64,000 nucleotides of DNA from Atriophallophorus winterbourni (Eukaryota; Platyhelminthes; Trematoda; Plagiorchiida; Microphallidae): NCBI GenBank assembly GCA_013407085.1, contig JACCGJ010023559.1, forward strand, positions 203,842 through 267,841. Direction: 5' to 3'. The notes under the pieces were generated by a model. It had not been told where the DNA came from. It saw only the letters and a list, made by a program, of their open reading frames with translations, and did not search any database. Positions 14,101 through 22,480 of this stretch are shown here, one piece after another (the first letter of the stretch is position 1; each line of letters opens with the position of its first letter). The translations under genes were made by a program, and so were the position numbers.

Positions 14101-17100
14101 GTGAGTGGTATGTATAGCAAATTCGCACATCGCTTCAAAGTTACCTATAATTAAAAATCTACAAGTGAATCTGAAAGTAACCATGCGAATTCTGTCGGGA
14201 ATATAAGATCTTGTACAGACGGTGGGCGATATACTACTCCCAAAACACCGTCTTTGCCGTTGGCTAATCGCACTGAGCACCAGAGTGTATCCCCTAAAAC
14301 GATGTTGGGATCCGTAAATTTAATGCACGGAAGGTCTTGGCTATAATACAAAGCTACTCCTCCTCCATCATGGCGAATAATTGACATCTCGGGTAATTCT
14401 AGTTTACTATTTGTTTGGTGCGTCTGTAGCCACGTTTCAGTTACCGGGATGATGTCTGGTGAACATTTCACAAAAGCTGCACGCAGTTCACCGATTTTGT
14501 TTCCAAGACATTGTGCGTTGGTGTAGAGGCAGTTCATATTAGTTTTTCTCAAGAATGATGGAGTGTGGGAATGGAGGATAGCGGAGTGCAGAATATCTGT
14601 TAAGCTGACTCCTCCAGAGTCGGCATATGAAGGTTTTTTGCTTGCAAAGATGCCTGATCGTTTTATGGTTAAACTGTTTTAATACAATGTTCTATAGTGT
14701 CGGCTGCATTTGTTTCTGACACGTCAGCTTATACTGAGTACTCCGTTATTCCACTTGATTTTGAATAAATTTACAGTGATTAAACATTCAAGATCTAAAA
14801 TTTATTGCTTAAAAAGAAATTAACTTTGCAATAACCATAGAGTCGGCGAAGGCTGTCTTGCTAATGTCGCTCAACTGGTTCACGAAATTTCATTTAATGA
14901 ATGCTCCAATCGAGGTTTAAATACCATATCCCAATTTGTTTGTGCTTAGGAATATAAGTTCCGTAATTCCCGTCTTTTATGATTTTATTTTTTCAATGTT
15001 TGTATAAGAGTTAAGCACCCGGTTCGTGCTGTCTCTGATGAAAATGATGTTGATGAGAGCATAGGAGGAAATCTTCGTATTGTACTGAACGAAATTTGTC
15101 GGTGAAGAAAATATAAATCTTTTTGGGTAATTTGCGAGCGGTAATGTGTGTCAAATGAAATGCTGAATAAAATTTTGTTTTCGCTCAAACACCGCAATTT
15201 TGTTCAGATTCAACCACTTGGAGGAATTGCATTTTAGAATAATATGCATCTGTTTGATGGGATAAAATGTGACATTCAAGGGACAGATTGCATAACACCA
15301 TTAATTTTAAAAGCATGTGATTATTAAATTATTGTTCAATAAATTTAAATATCATGGCCCATTAAACTGTAAACTCAAGTGTTTGGGTTGCATAAGAAAT
15401 AAGCTCATGTGTCTCAAAAGACCATCAGGTGGCGTACTTTCATTTCAACCGAGCACAATTCATTCATTCATTCCTAGTTCTTTCAGTCAAAAGGTTCATA
15501 TCGATGTTCCTGAATCGTATATTTCATGAAGCAATGATATTTCCTCTTCTAGCTAACGATGAAAATCAACCACCGAAAATTAACCCGTTAAGCAACCGTC
15601 ACGTTACTCCTGCATACGTCGCCGCGATGAAAGCGTTACAGGAAGAACTGGAAGAAGCAGAAAGGAACCGTCGTATTTTACGTAATTCAATATTACCCAA
15701 TTATTTCAAAACGAAACAAGGAATGAATTTTCTGCTTAAACAGGTTGATTGCATAGAATATCGATGAAAATAACTTACCATTTTTGTTTAATTTCTAGCG
15801 GATTTATTTATGTTTCAGATTCCTGACCCAAAGCTAATTGTACAACAGATTGCGAACTTTGAGGCGATCGAAGTGAATAAAACGGCAATGAACAACGAGG
15901 GTTAGTTTTACACAATGAAATTCAAATGGAAATATGTAGTGTTTCTCAATTGTTATAAGGATGATTCCTTGGTGTTACAAGCTTTAATAATTTGTGGTGA
16001 CAAAAAGCACATAGATTCACAATTAATATAGCATCGTAAATATTCGTTCATGAAAAAGAAATAACACATTATCATGTAATGTCACGTCTAGTTCAACTGA
16101 ATACTTATCATGAGATAATACGCAGGTGTCGTTAAATCTTTATGCAACAAATGCGTATCCTAATTGCAAATAAATGTTTCTACGCTGGGAGCAGTAACAC
16201 TAGTTTCAGGGAGGGCATTCCAAGTGAAACAGGCCCGTGCAGAATTAAAAATATCGGCGATTGCTAATACGGGAATGGAGAATTTGTAGTGTCGTGGAGT
16301 GGTTTTGTATGTTATGACTCACGCTATTCGAATGAATGTTTTAAAGGATGATGCGGGGTATTTAATATTTTGTATGTTAGTATCGCATTACTCCGAATGC
16401 ATTTCAGTGAGATCGCAATATATCGAGCGTCGTGATGAGAGTAGACGAAAGTCCAGTCAGCACGAATTTTCATATCATATTGTTTCATTTGTCATTTGAA
16501 GTTTTCCGAAAGGCGCAGCGAAACCGCCATAGTTCAAAATATTGAAGATGCACAATATTTGTGTGCGAGGAGTAAAATTTCAATTGTGTACATAGTAACA
16601 TGTTGAAAATTGATAAAAAAGTGCAAAATCGAAAGTTGACCGAAAACAGAGAAAAAATGTTGAAAAATTAATGAAAAGAATTCGAATGAAATTCGAACAT
16701 CGTCTCCATTATGCTCATACGAAACCCATTGAGTTGTATACTATACACAAAAATAATCGAATCCCATACATATTTTTATGTTTATTTATTCAGTAAAATC
16801 CTCAGTGAAAAATTTTGAACATATCGATCGATTACTACACAAGGAACACGATTGTGATGGAAATGAAAACGATGGTTTATTACATAATATCAGCAAACTT
16901 CGTCCGAGCAACGGATTCCCGGACACTTCAGAGCGGTTTCTTTATTACCAACCTTTAAAGCAAGAGGAAGGTGAGCTACCATTCATTAATTTAATTGAGA
17001 ATTTTTACATTTACGAAATTGTTATCGTTGCATTTTATTCTTGTTCTTCTTTTTGTTTCCTCGATCTTTAGAATATTTTGCTTTTGATTAAAATATGCTG

Positions 17101-18519
17101 TTTTAGATGCATGTTTAATATGTAATTTAACACCAAATGCTTGTAATTTGTTGGGCGACCCGTTTGTTCCGAAAATTAATATTTCTAGAGAAATTGTAGA
17201 TAGATCCACTTGATTGTTATTCATACATTCAACAGTCAATTTCCTATTAATCATATGCACGCTTGATATTTCCAGCTTCACACAAACGAGTCCCATGCGA
17301 TGAAGTTGCATTGATGGCTCGTCGTCGATCCAGCACGTCTTTGACACGATCGGCTACGAAACCCAGTGAAATGAAGAGAATGTCAAAAATATTTGGAAAA
17401 TCAGTCAGATTGGTGTATTCCAATGAGCACTATGCCCGGATTGAGGATCCAGTCAGAAGAAAGTTGTATTTCATCAGTTTAATTGGAGGCCCGGAACAGG
17501 GACAACGTGAATTGAAACGCATGCGCGGTTTACGTTTGCAACCAAATCATATAGAGTGTGGCCGTGTTCACGCCGGATCGATTTGTAGCAGTCACTTCCG
17601 GTTAGTCAATTGGGGTTTCGAAACTGCTTACTTCCGGATCAAGCCTCAGGTGGACACCGATTCTATACAAGCGTCGTATAAACCTGAGCCCATTCCGCCA
17701 GGTAAGAATGGAAATCAGCATTGCTAAAATGAATACGACAGTTGATATGAGATCAGTTTTAAGAGACACTGTGCCCCATGAAATGGAAACCACTATGACT
17801 TGTAGTGAGTACACAGTGTATGATTAATTACTCTCTTTGACTAAGCTTTTGGTATAGACAGACTGATAGTAGTACCATTCGTATGCATTAAAAATATGTG
17901 TGGTTTCTTGATTTTCGATGTTTGCACATAGTGTCCATCACCGAGCTAACACTGAAATCAACGTAAGGCCGTAATACATTAAAAGATTTGATATTTCTGT
18001 GTTTGAACAATAACTAGTGTAGAACAAGCCGTTGTTTGAAATTAAAATCAACTGGCTTGACTACTTGACTCATTGATAGAAACTCTATTTGGCTCTCTAT
18101 GAAAGCCCTAAATACTCATGTTCTAATAATGTTTAGCATGCGAATGTTCTGGTGGGCATATGGATAATGACTGGGAATCCAGATTTGAAAAATATTATAA
18201 TAAAATGCGTCATCCGAGGAACGGAAAACGTCTTCTAGTGGTGCTACCTTCTGTAAAGTTGATCAGAGGTGTTCAATCGTGGTGTCCAAAATCAATAAAA
18301 GTACATTAATTTTGTAAGACGGTCGGCCTTCTCATACATGTTGCAAACGTGAAGCGATTTCGTAGATGAGATAACAGCATGGTGCATACAATATTCAAAA
18401 ATTCATGAAAAAAATAATATTATGGTTTGCTCTGAACATATTATTTAATGCTGTTTTCTTGCTGTACTTTTTCATGTAACCCGGACACGTTTAACATACA
18501 AACATACCATAGCGTAATA

Positions 18520-18588
<69 letters not shown>

Positions 18589-18853
18589 AAACAAAACTCA
18601 CACACATATAAATGCGATCCTTTCAGGTTTATCAAGATTAATTCAGCTCAAAATAAGAATTCCAGATAAGGCTGACAATGAAAAGCCTTCATTGCCGCAT
18701 CGCCGACGATCGATTGGATGGCAAGATCATGCTGAAGCGGAAGCCCTGAATGTACCAAACCTCACTGCCAATTGTTCTTTCACTCGTTATCTTGAAATAA
18801 TCACTGACACTCATATAATCAAGTTACCTATTACAGGGCGTTTGATTGAATAA
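1867..18853 (+). CDS. SPAG17: SPAG17/PF6-like central-apparatus protein, C-terminal 1051 residues (14 exons, 5'-partial)
   Basis: SPAG17 (PF6 in Chlamydomonas) is a large scaffold of the C1a projection of the axonemal central pair and is needed for ciliary and sperm motility. Exons, by eye from GT/AG sites and phase: 1867-2117, 2214-2412, 2845-3212, 3752-3955, 5091-5286, 7095-7354, 9998-10308, 12121-12323, 15553-15743, 15819-15900, 16794-16970, 17276-17701, 17742-17804, 18627-18853. Every junction is phase-compatible and gives one open frame to a TAA stop. Seen in it: YPNG/WPNGT and HPDGT elements of the kind repeated in SPAG17, a coiled-coil-prone stretch rich in E and R (exon 9), and a PapD/ASH-like beta domain (RLQPNHIECGRVHAG) near the C-terminus, where SPAG17 has one. 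SPAG17 proteins are about 2,200 residues, so roughly half the gene lies to the left. The family call is fairly sure; exon 7-8 and 12-13 junctions are the least sure. Confidence 0.8.
2214..2412 (+). CDS. SPAG17: SPAG17-like exon 2
   Basis: The acceptor is ATTTTATGACAG and the donor is GAAA|GTAAGT; it starts in phase 0 and ends in phase 1. It opens with ILYPNGDRMEY, a 'YPNG' strand typical of the repeated beta elements in SPAG17 proteins. The 96-base upstream intron is short. Confidence 0.72.
2563..2651 (+). mobile_element. 3' end of SR2-like RTE LINE with (AAT)n tail
   Basis: The stretch CATCATGTACCTTCTTCATG onward, ending in GTCTGTAAAGACTTGTGTAA and (TAA)n, is the same as the 3' end (minus strand) of the large RTE at 29344-32927, with few differences. 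It is a 5'-truncated insertion in the intron between exons 2 and 3, in sense orientation. Confidence 0.75.
2845..3212 (+). CDS. SPAG17: SPAG17-like exon 3
   Basis: The acceptor is GAAATATCAG and the donor is GATGAA|GTAAGC; it starts by completing a phase-1 codon and ends in phase 0. It contains WLVTAASGERYW, FDPMTGQLLIRRPNDG and QHPDGTRQTQF, the last matching the 'ADGTRI' type of motif in SPAG17. This is one of the most diagnostic exons for the family. Confidence 0.78.
3752..3955 (+). CDS. SPAG17: SPAG17-like exon 4
   Basis: The acceptor is TTCTCTGTTACAG and the donor is CGG|GTTAGT, a weaker donor; both ends are phase 0. The frame holds PGFPNMAIDRSTGQSTISL, a beta-rich stretch. A CA/TA microsatellite starts about 10 bases after the donor. 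Confidence 0.72.
3966..3996. repeat. CA/TA compound microsatellite
   Basis: CACTCACACACACACACA is followed by (TA)n directly downstream of the exon 4 donor. Confidence 0.9.
4320..4400 (+). repeat. Degenerate hammerhead-like/Penelope-type tail
   Basis: CAGACGC (4355-4361) followed by a loop region and GCGAAACG (4378-4385) resembles the CUGANGA...GAAAC arrangement of the better copies at 53241 and 54595. Stem II is poor. It lies in the exon 4-5 intron; nothing else was recognised in 3997-5090. Confidence 0.35.
5091..5286 (+). CDS. SPAG17: SPAG17-like exon 5
   Basis: The acceptor is TTTTATCTGAAG, with a moderate pyrimidine tract; the donor is CATG|GTAAGC, phase 1. It encodes INIWPNGTVVYN, another member of the 'PNGT' repeated strand, then YDPAFILLSTTDATQTTYTV. 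The exact start is less certain than the frame. Confidence 0.7.
5852..6070 (-). mobile_element. CR1-like LINE 3' end with TGTCAA/TTCAA repeat tail
   Basis: Its reverse complement matches 35395-35612, including GATTCTTGAACTGCTCAGTA and GCTTGTTATATTATTCGT, and ends in (AATTG)n. It is a 5'-truncated copy, antisense inside the SPAG17 intron. Tail units change from TTCAA to TGTCAA along the array. Confidence 0.75.
6806..6860 (+). repeat. Hammerhead-ribozyme-like dispersed repeat, copy 2
   Basis: TGATAA is followed by stem II GTGC (6835-6838), loop ACACA, GCAC (6844-6847) and GAAAC (6848-6852). The upstream CTGATCGTGTTGATCCAACA matches the flank of the other copies. It is the only sense copy in the gene. 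The consensus TGATGA is TGATAA here. Confidence 0.6.
7095..7354 (+). CDS. SPAG17: SPAG17-like exon 6
   Basis: The acceptor is ATGCATTTTAG and the donor is ACG|GTGAGT. It completes a phase-1 codon and ends in phase 0. The 260-base exon encodes YPLLFYNKLGCTEFRQLKS and an acidic tail. It is followed by a 2.6-kb intron with a LINE fragment. Confidence 0.7.
7590..8640 (+). mobile_element. RTE-like LINE, reverse-transcriptase C-terminal half, decayed
   Basis: Frames read FADDLSIITHTQEQSLMDCF (the FADD catalytic motif of non-LTR reverse transcriptases), then DFGLTISMSKAKVLGQ, FTYLGPTIADN, SRLNC, LNAFHLRSIRRILNISW and RSHWRNCVKRRL, broken by stops and frameshifts. A related copy lies at 27430-28560 (-). 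The last 160 bases (from 8440) recur as the nested insertion at 30141-30302, so they are the 3' end of this family. It lies inside the exon 6-7 intron. Confidence 0.8.
8641..9997. other. Intronic sequence without recognised features
   Basis: The remainder of the exon 6-7 intron. Short open frames on both strands (for example minus 9375-9614) show no recognisable motif. Confidence 0.4.
9998..10308 (+). CDS. SPAG17: SPAG17-like exon 7
   Basis: The acceptor is CTTTTTGTAG and the donor is TCTGG|GTAAGA, ending in phase 2. It encodes TPWVYCQKCIVPRGLRFLQ and an acidic DDEDTDLVPDQ stretch. Phase fits a direct join to 12121. An alternative donor at 10264 (CAG|GTGTTT) also ends in phase 2. Confidence 0.65.
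10839..11108 (+). other. Coding-like open frame inside the exon 7-8 intron
   Basis: An open frame from an AG at 10837-10838 reads FYVKTTTPIAYWLRMINN and LRYNQARHLNDEIKN with protein-like composition, up to a TGA at 11106. A possible donor (AAG|GTGCAA) at 11081 would leave phase 2, compatible with 12121, but the start is phase 0 and does not fit exon 7. It could be an alternative exon, a passenger fragment or chance. Not recognised. Confidence 0.3.
12121..12323 (+). CDS. SPAG17: SPAG17-like exon 8
   Basis: The acceptor is AATTTTCGCAAG and the donor is GGAA|GTGAGT, phase 1. The frame reads LYDALRDHTTNLLNCIMC and then an acidic, helix-prone stretch. The first base completes the split codon left by exon 7. 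Confidence 0.65.
12541..12605 (-). repeat. Hammerhead-ribozyme-like dispersed repeat, copy 3
   Basis: The minus strand reads GGATCCTGATCGTACTGTCC then CTACTTGATAAGTGCAAACA and GAACGAGCGGTCGTGG. It shares flanks with copies 1 and 4. Stem II and GAAAC are mutated here. Confidence 0.55.
12966..14560 (-). mobile_element. CR1-like LINE with internal deletion
   Basis: Read on minus from 14560: the start of an apurinic-type endonuclease domain (NCLYTNAQCLGNKIGEL, VTETWLQ, RHDGGGVALYY, GVVYRPPS), then decayed reverse-transcriptase text from about 14060, then the C-terminal domain (IFPRIMNTYLRPVMEYGVQL, IYHRSTKLVLSI). The endonuclease runs straight into a late part of the reverse transcriptase, so roughly 1 kb is deleted. 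It lies antisense in the exon 8-9 intron. Confidence 0.85.
14785..14850 (-). mobile_element. CR1-like 3' UTR fragment
   Basis: ATTCAAGATCTAAAATTTAT... followed by TTAACTTTGCAATAACCATA matches the 3'-UTR block shared by the CR1 copies ending at 22483 and 27187. Confidence 0.5.
15553..15743 (+). CDS. SPAG17: SPAG17-like exon 9
   Basis: The acceptor is TTTCCTCTTCTAG; the donor CAG|GTTGAT is weak. It encodes a helical stretch, VAAMKALQEELEEAERNRR, then LPNYFKTKQGMNFL, which resembles the conserved region before the C-terminal PapD-like domain of SPAG17. It ends in phase 0. Confidence 0.72.
15819..15900 (+). CDS. SPAG17: SPAG17-like exon 10
   Basis: A small 82-base exon with acceptor TTATGTTTCAG and donor GAGG|GTTAGT, ending in phase 1. 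It reads IPDPKLIVQQIANFEAIEV. The upstream intron is only 75 bases. Confidence 0.65.
15950..16500 (-). mobile_element. CR1-like LINE 3' fragment
   Basis: Minus-strand translation gives NSARACFTWNALPETSVTAP, the C-terminal signature of CR1-like ORF2 proteins, followed by a 3' UTR (GGTGACAAAAAGCACATAG on +) shared with 25215-25330. It is 5'-truncated and antisense in the exon 10-11 intron. Confidence 0.7.
16794..16970 (+). CDS. SPAG17: SPAG17-like exon 11
   Basis: The acceptor is TTTATTTATTCAG and the donor is GAAG|GTGAGC; both ends are phase 1. It is a hydrophilic, poorly conserved-looking linker with no recognised motif, supported by phase and splice sites. Confidence 0.6.
17276..17701 (+). 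CDS. SPAG17: SPAG17-like exon 12 with PapD/ASH-like domain
   Basis: The acceptor is TTGATATTTCCAG and the donor is CCAG|GTAAGA, phase 1. It encodes a basic stretch and then RLQPNHIECGRVHAG and FRLVNWGFETAYFRI, the A-B-C strands of an immunoglobulin-like PapD/ASH fold as found near the SPAG17 C-terminus. This is the strongest family evidence in the gene. Confidence 0.82.
17742..17804 (+). CDS. SPAG17: SPAG17-like exon 13 (micro-exon after a 40-base intron)
   Basis: Removing 17702-17741 (GTAAGA...ACGACAG, 40 bases) keeps the frame and avoids the TAA at 17725. The 63-base exon (VDMRSVLRDTVPHEMETTM) continues the PapD-like fold. Its donor is TGTA|GTGAGT. Introns this small are known in flatworms. 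Alternatively there is a small indel. Confidence 0.55.
18522..18587. repeat. (AT)n microsatellite
   Basis: About 33 uninterrupted AT units in the last SPAG17 intron, about 40 bases upstream of the terminal exon acceptor. Confidence 0.95.
18627..18853 (+). CDS. SPAG17: SPAG17-like terminal exon
   Basis: The acceptor is GATCCTTTCAG and the phase fits exon 13. It reads a basic linker, then FTRYLEIITDTHIIKLPIT, the closing strands of the PapD-like domain, and stops at TAA 18851-18853. An AATAAA at 18849-18854 overlaps the stop codon. Confidence 0.72.
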
Positions 18854-18854
18854 A
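18849..18854 (+). terminator. AATAAA polyadenylation signal overlapping the SPAG17 stop codon
   Basis: The last codon, the TAA stop and the following base spell AATAAA, so the 3' UTR could be only tens of bases long. Confidence 0.5.
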
Positions 18855-19429
18855 AATCCAATTTCCATTCAACAATCACGCACGTTTCAAATTCAAATCA
18901 AAAACTTTTCACAAAATAATCGTAATTTTTGATGACAGTGTTTTATTCTATGAAAAATATTAGCACGGTGCATGAGCGATCGCATAAGAAATCACATTGA
19001 ATGGTCATTCTTTGTTCCATAGGAAATTTGTTAGAACATTTAAGAAGCAGCTTATATTGTTCTGAATAAGTAACTGTTGAGTGCGACTTTATAGTTCGTT
19101 ATTTTCCCTCGCTGACAGCGTTTAACAGCGTTTAACGCTGTGGCATAATCCTCGTTAATAGTCTTCTTTGACATGTTTCATAATATTTCAACAATGGCGA
19201 GATATATTCGATAAATTCAAAGCAAAAGATTATGTGTTAGGCACATGGAAAATCATCCCTGGAGCGCAAGATCAGTTTTATGCTAATTGCCATTTTTAAT
19301 GTTCTGCACGCTGGTAAGTACGTCAATCGACGTGCACTTTGATTTACTGTCTTGCTTCATGTCAGTGAGGAGGGACATTAGCGCGTCTTTACGAAGAAAA
19401 AAGTCTATAACTAAGAAATTTTCATGGTA
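18855..19429. other. Intergenic, nothing recognised
   Basis: AT-rich sequence downstream of SPAG17 with no supported gene, RNA or repeat. Confidence 0.4.
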
Positions 19430-20030
19430 GAAAAATTAAATGACTTAATAAAATCCACGGGGAGACGAGGTATATGAAGTAAAACAAATCATCTTCCGAG
19501 CGTTTCATTGTGTTATTAGAGACAGTCTCGTAGCACAGGGTTAGTTATGTATTCATCCACATCCGAAGTTAAAATACAATCGACTCTCATAACTTGTGAA
19601 TACGTTCCAAGTGAAACAAAATCTAACCGCTAAAACTTCCAGCGAATATCCAATCAAGGGTGAACGTGCCTGTAGTGAATATTCTATAACATAACACACG
19701 TATGTATTTAGTATCCAGGGTAAGTTTTCGTGCGTGAAAATCCTGAATATCTTTTTTAGCAGACGCAAGATACGGCATGCTTCATTATAAACTATGTGGC
19801 AAAGCCTTCAACAATTGAAGCTACACGAAAAGCAGACACAATGATCATTTCCTGTACTAGTCCTGACAGGATCTTGCCTGCCGAGCTGGTAAGTGTGGTG
19901 CAGGGATTTGCCGAGTTGCAGCATTTTACATTTTGAAGGATTAACGTGAAGCTCATTCGTCCGGGACCAACGGTATAAAGAGCGCATATTCCACATATTG
20001 CCATACAGTCGTCATTTGACTTAACGTGCT
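19430..20030 (-). mobile_element. Decayed CR1-like LINE C-terminal fragment
   Basis: Minus frames contain NELHVNPSKCKMLQLGKSLH (the palm/thumb 'N..KC..M..G' segment) and RLLKKIFRIFTHENLPWILN, as in the other CR1 copies. Several frameshifts. Confidence 0.7.
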
Positions 20031-21400
20031 TCCATACTTCAGCGAGAGCTACCGATTGATAAACAACCGCATTGTCAAGTACACTGACTCATCACGCTCG
20101 CCAAAAATGACCTCAATGTCCCAAACAAAGAAGGATGCGCGCGATGTATGCCAAGTGTGCAACCGGGGGTTAGTCTGAGGTCTCACGCTGTTAAAAGTTT
20201 CGGCTTCAGGGATAATGTATAAACGAACAGTGATAAAGCTTTGACATAAAAAATGATATACATTAGAAAAACTTTGATTTCCCCGGCGTTTACTACGTGT
20301 GTGGTGCATGTCGAGGTAAAGCGCCTAGTGAGACAGCCACAAATAATTCCCCGAGGGCGAAGCTGGAATCTCGCATAGAGAGCTTATAGAAGTGTTCTCG
20401 GAAAATTCAGGAATCACACGATAAGAATACAAGTGTCTTGGCAACTCAACCGGGTAGAGAGGTAGCTTCGCGAAAATGAACAGAAATCTATGATGAAAAC
20501 AAAGTCTGTAACTGCATGTTTTAATCGTTTATCCGGAAGTAATAATGATGGTCCTGATCTAAACTGCTTACCGTGGTCATCGTCTAATTAAATGGCAAAG
20601 TTTGATGCATGTTCTCCCCACTGTATAGTTGCAAGTTCAGAGAAACCCGAAAAACCCAACATTAACGCTTATTCAAATAAGCCCGGCATCGCTCTCATTT
20701 AATCTGTAGAAATGTAATAGAGTCGAAAGCTACACTGTGCTCAGCGAGACAATCGTGGAAGCTCAGTGAATGAATGAAACTTTGTACGCAACTGTACTTG
20801 AAAACTATAGTACCTTCTTCGATAATATTTTTTATTCAGCATAAAAGCTCCTACACATTGGCCATACAAAGTGAAGAAGACATAGAAGAAGCCATTCAAT
20901 AATCGTATTTGCTCGAAGCTTGTCACCGTTTTACTCTCCGAGTCCAAGCAGACACCTTGATGGAAAAGAAAGAGTCAAGACACTTATCGGAACTAGTTTA
21001 TTTTTGAATTTAATTATTTTTAGTGCCCCCGAGAGAATTGATGCATTATCATCTTCTGAATCAAAGTAACATGGTTTGAACTAGTGTTTTTGCATTACCG
21101 ATGTCATTGGATCTGGTACTTCAATTGTTGTATACGTATTTAAAAAACCTGGATCCGTTTACTAAGGGGCAATGTGTCCGTACATGAGTTTTGGATATGG
21201 CTAATATCGAATCTCAAAAGTTCAATCGAAGTGAGCTCCGAATTTGTCCTCAGAAACTCAATAAAAAAAATTGAATTTAAACTAAGAAGCCGAACTCGTA
21301 AGTGGTTAACGGTACGAAACGTTGCTTGGCGACACCATCGGCAAAATCCATCATCAGAGACCTGGGAAACACTACGTTTACTGCGGAACAAAGTAAACAA
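20031..21400. other. Intergenic, no supported gene
   Basis: Short open frames on both strands (for example minus 20049-20309) have no recognised motif. It probably contains old repeat sequence. Confidence 0.35.
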
Positions 21401-22480
21401 ATTTGTCATCTAAGACAAGTTGTGCTTCCAAGAAGTGATATCAAGCATGATGGAGCGATAACCCCAAAATAATATATCGTATGGTTAACGTTCAATCTAA
21501 GGTGAAACCTAGAGTAGCGTCAGTGAACACATCAGCTGGATCAACAACAACAACTGCAGCAGAAACTGCTAATGGTTTAGCCACGTTTTATTCATCTGTA
21601 TTCAACCCGATAGAACATACAATAAACATCCCAAATCAAACACGTTCAAACACGGTTGTCATTAGTGAAATATATGTCATTTCGAAACGCGCCCTTCAAG
21701 GTTTTTATTAATCTTAAAAACGGAAAGTCTCCTGGGGCCAACGGAATAACCCCGAAAATATTGAAGCAATTTGCGAGTTTGCTATACAAACCACTGACTT
21801 ACTTGTTCAAGCAAACACTGGCAAGTAGAGTGATTACTACAGATTTGAAACGCGGAAACAATGTTCCTATTTACAAAAGTGGAAATCGCCCCGGTGTTTC
21901 TAATTACCGACCCGTTACTCTGTTACCTGTGATTTCAAAATTACTTGAACGACTCATTGTTGACGATCTAATGAAACATTTTGAGAATAATCAGTTACTT
22001 TCGAGGAACCAGCATGGATTTAGACGTAATTATTCCTGTTTGTCTAATTTACTGGTAACGCTAGATGATTGGACAAAATCAGTAGATAAAGGACAAGCAA
22101 TACACCCGTGCTACTTAGATATATCAAAAAAATTCGATCGTGTTGAACATTCCCTACTACAACAGAAGCTTGAAAGGCTTGTATCACTGGAAAGTTGCTG
22201 AATAAGCTAAATGACTACCTAACAAATCGCACTAACCAGGTACGTGTTGATAGTGCATTGTCCAAACCAATCACAGCAACTAGCGAAGTTCCCCAAGGTT
22301 CCGTCCTTGGTCCGATCCTCTTTTTGGTTTATGTCAATTAAGTACCGGAAATTGTTCGATGTAACATTTCGTTATTTGCGGACGACATAAAGATATGGCG
22401 CAGAATTCGTAATCCAGAAGACTGTCTGCTATTACAAAAGGAACTTGATACGCTTCACACCTGGTCGTTGAAGAACAAGA
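21400..22480 (+). mobile_element. CR1-like LINE, reverse-transcriptase segment
   Basis: The frames read KNGKSPGANGITPKILKQF, NYRPVTLLPVISKLLERL, SRNQHGFRRNYSCLSNLL, YLDISKKFDRVEH, PQGSVLGPILFLVYVN and LFADDIKIW: reverse-transcriptase blocks in order, with the catalytic FADD present. There are frameshifts near 21700 and 22200 and a stop at 22340. The copy ends abruptly at 22480, where the 3' tail of an opposite-strand CR1 begins. Confidence 0.88.

Noticed and set aside
18132..18309. Open frame CECSGGHMDNDWESRF after an AG, as a further SPAG17 exon
   Set aside because: It would end the protein at 18307 before the clear C-terminal strands in 18627-18853, and skipping it keeps the phase.
18441..18669. 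Open frames on both strands across the (AT)n tract
   Set aside because: They encode poly(Ile-Tyr) from a microsatellite.
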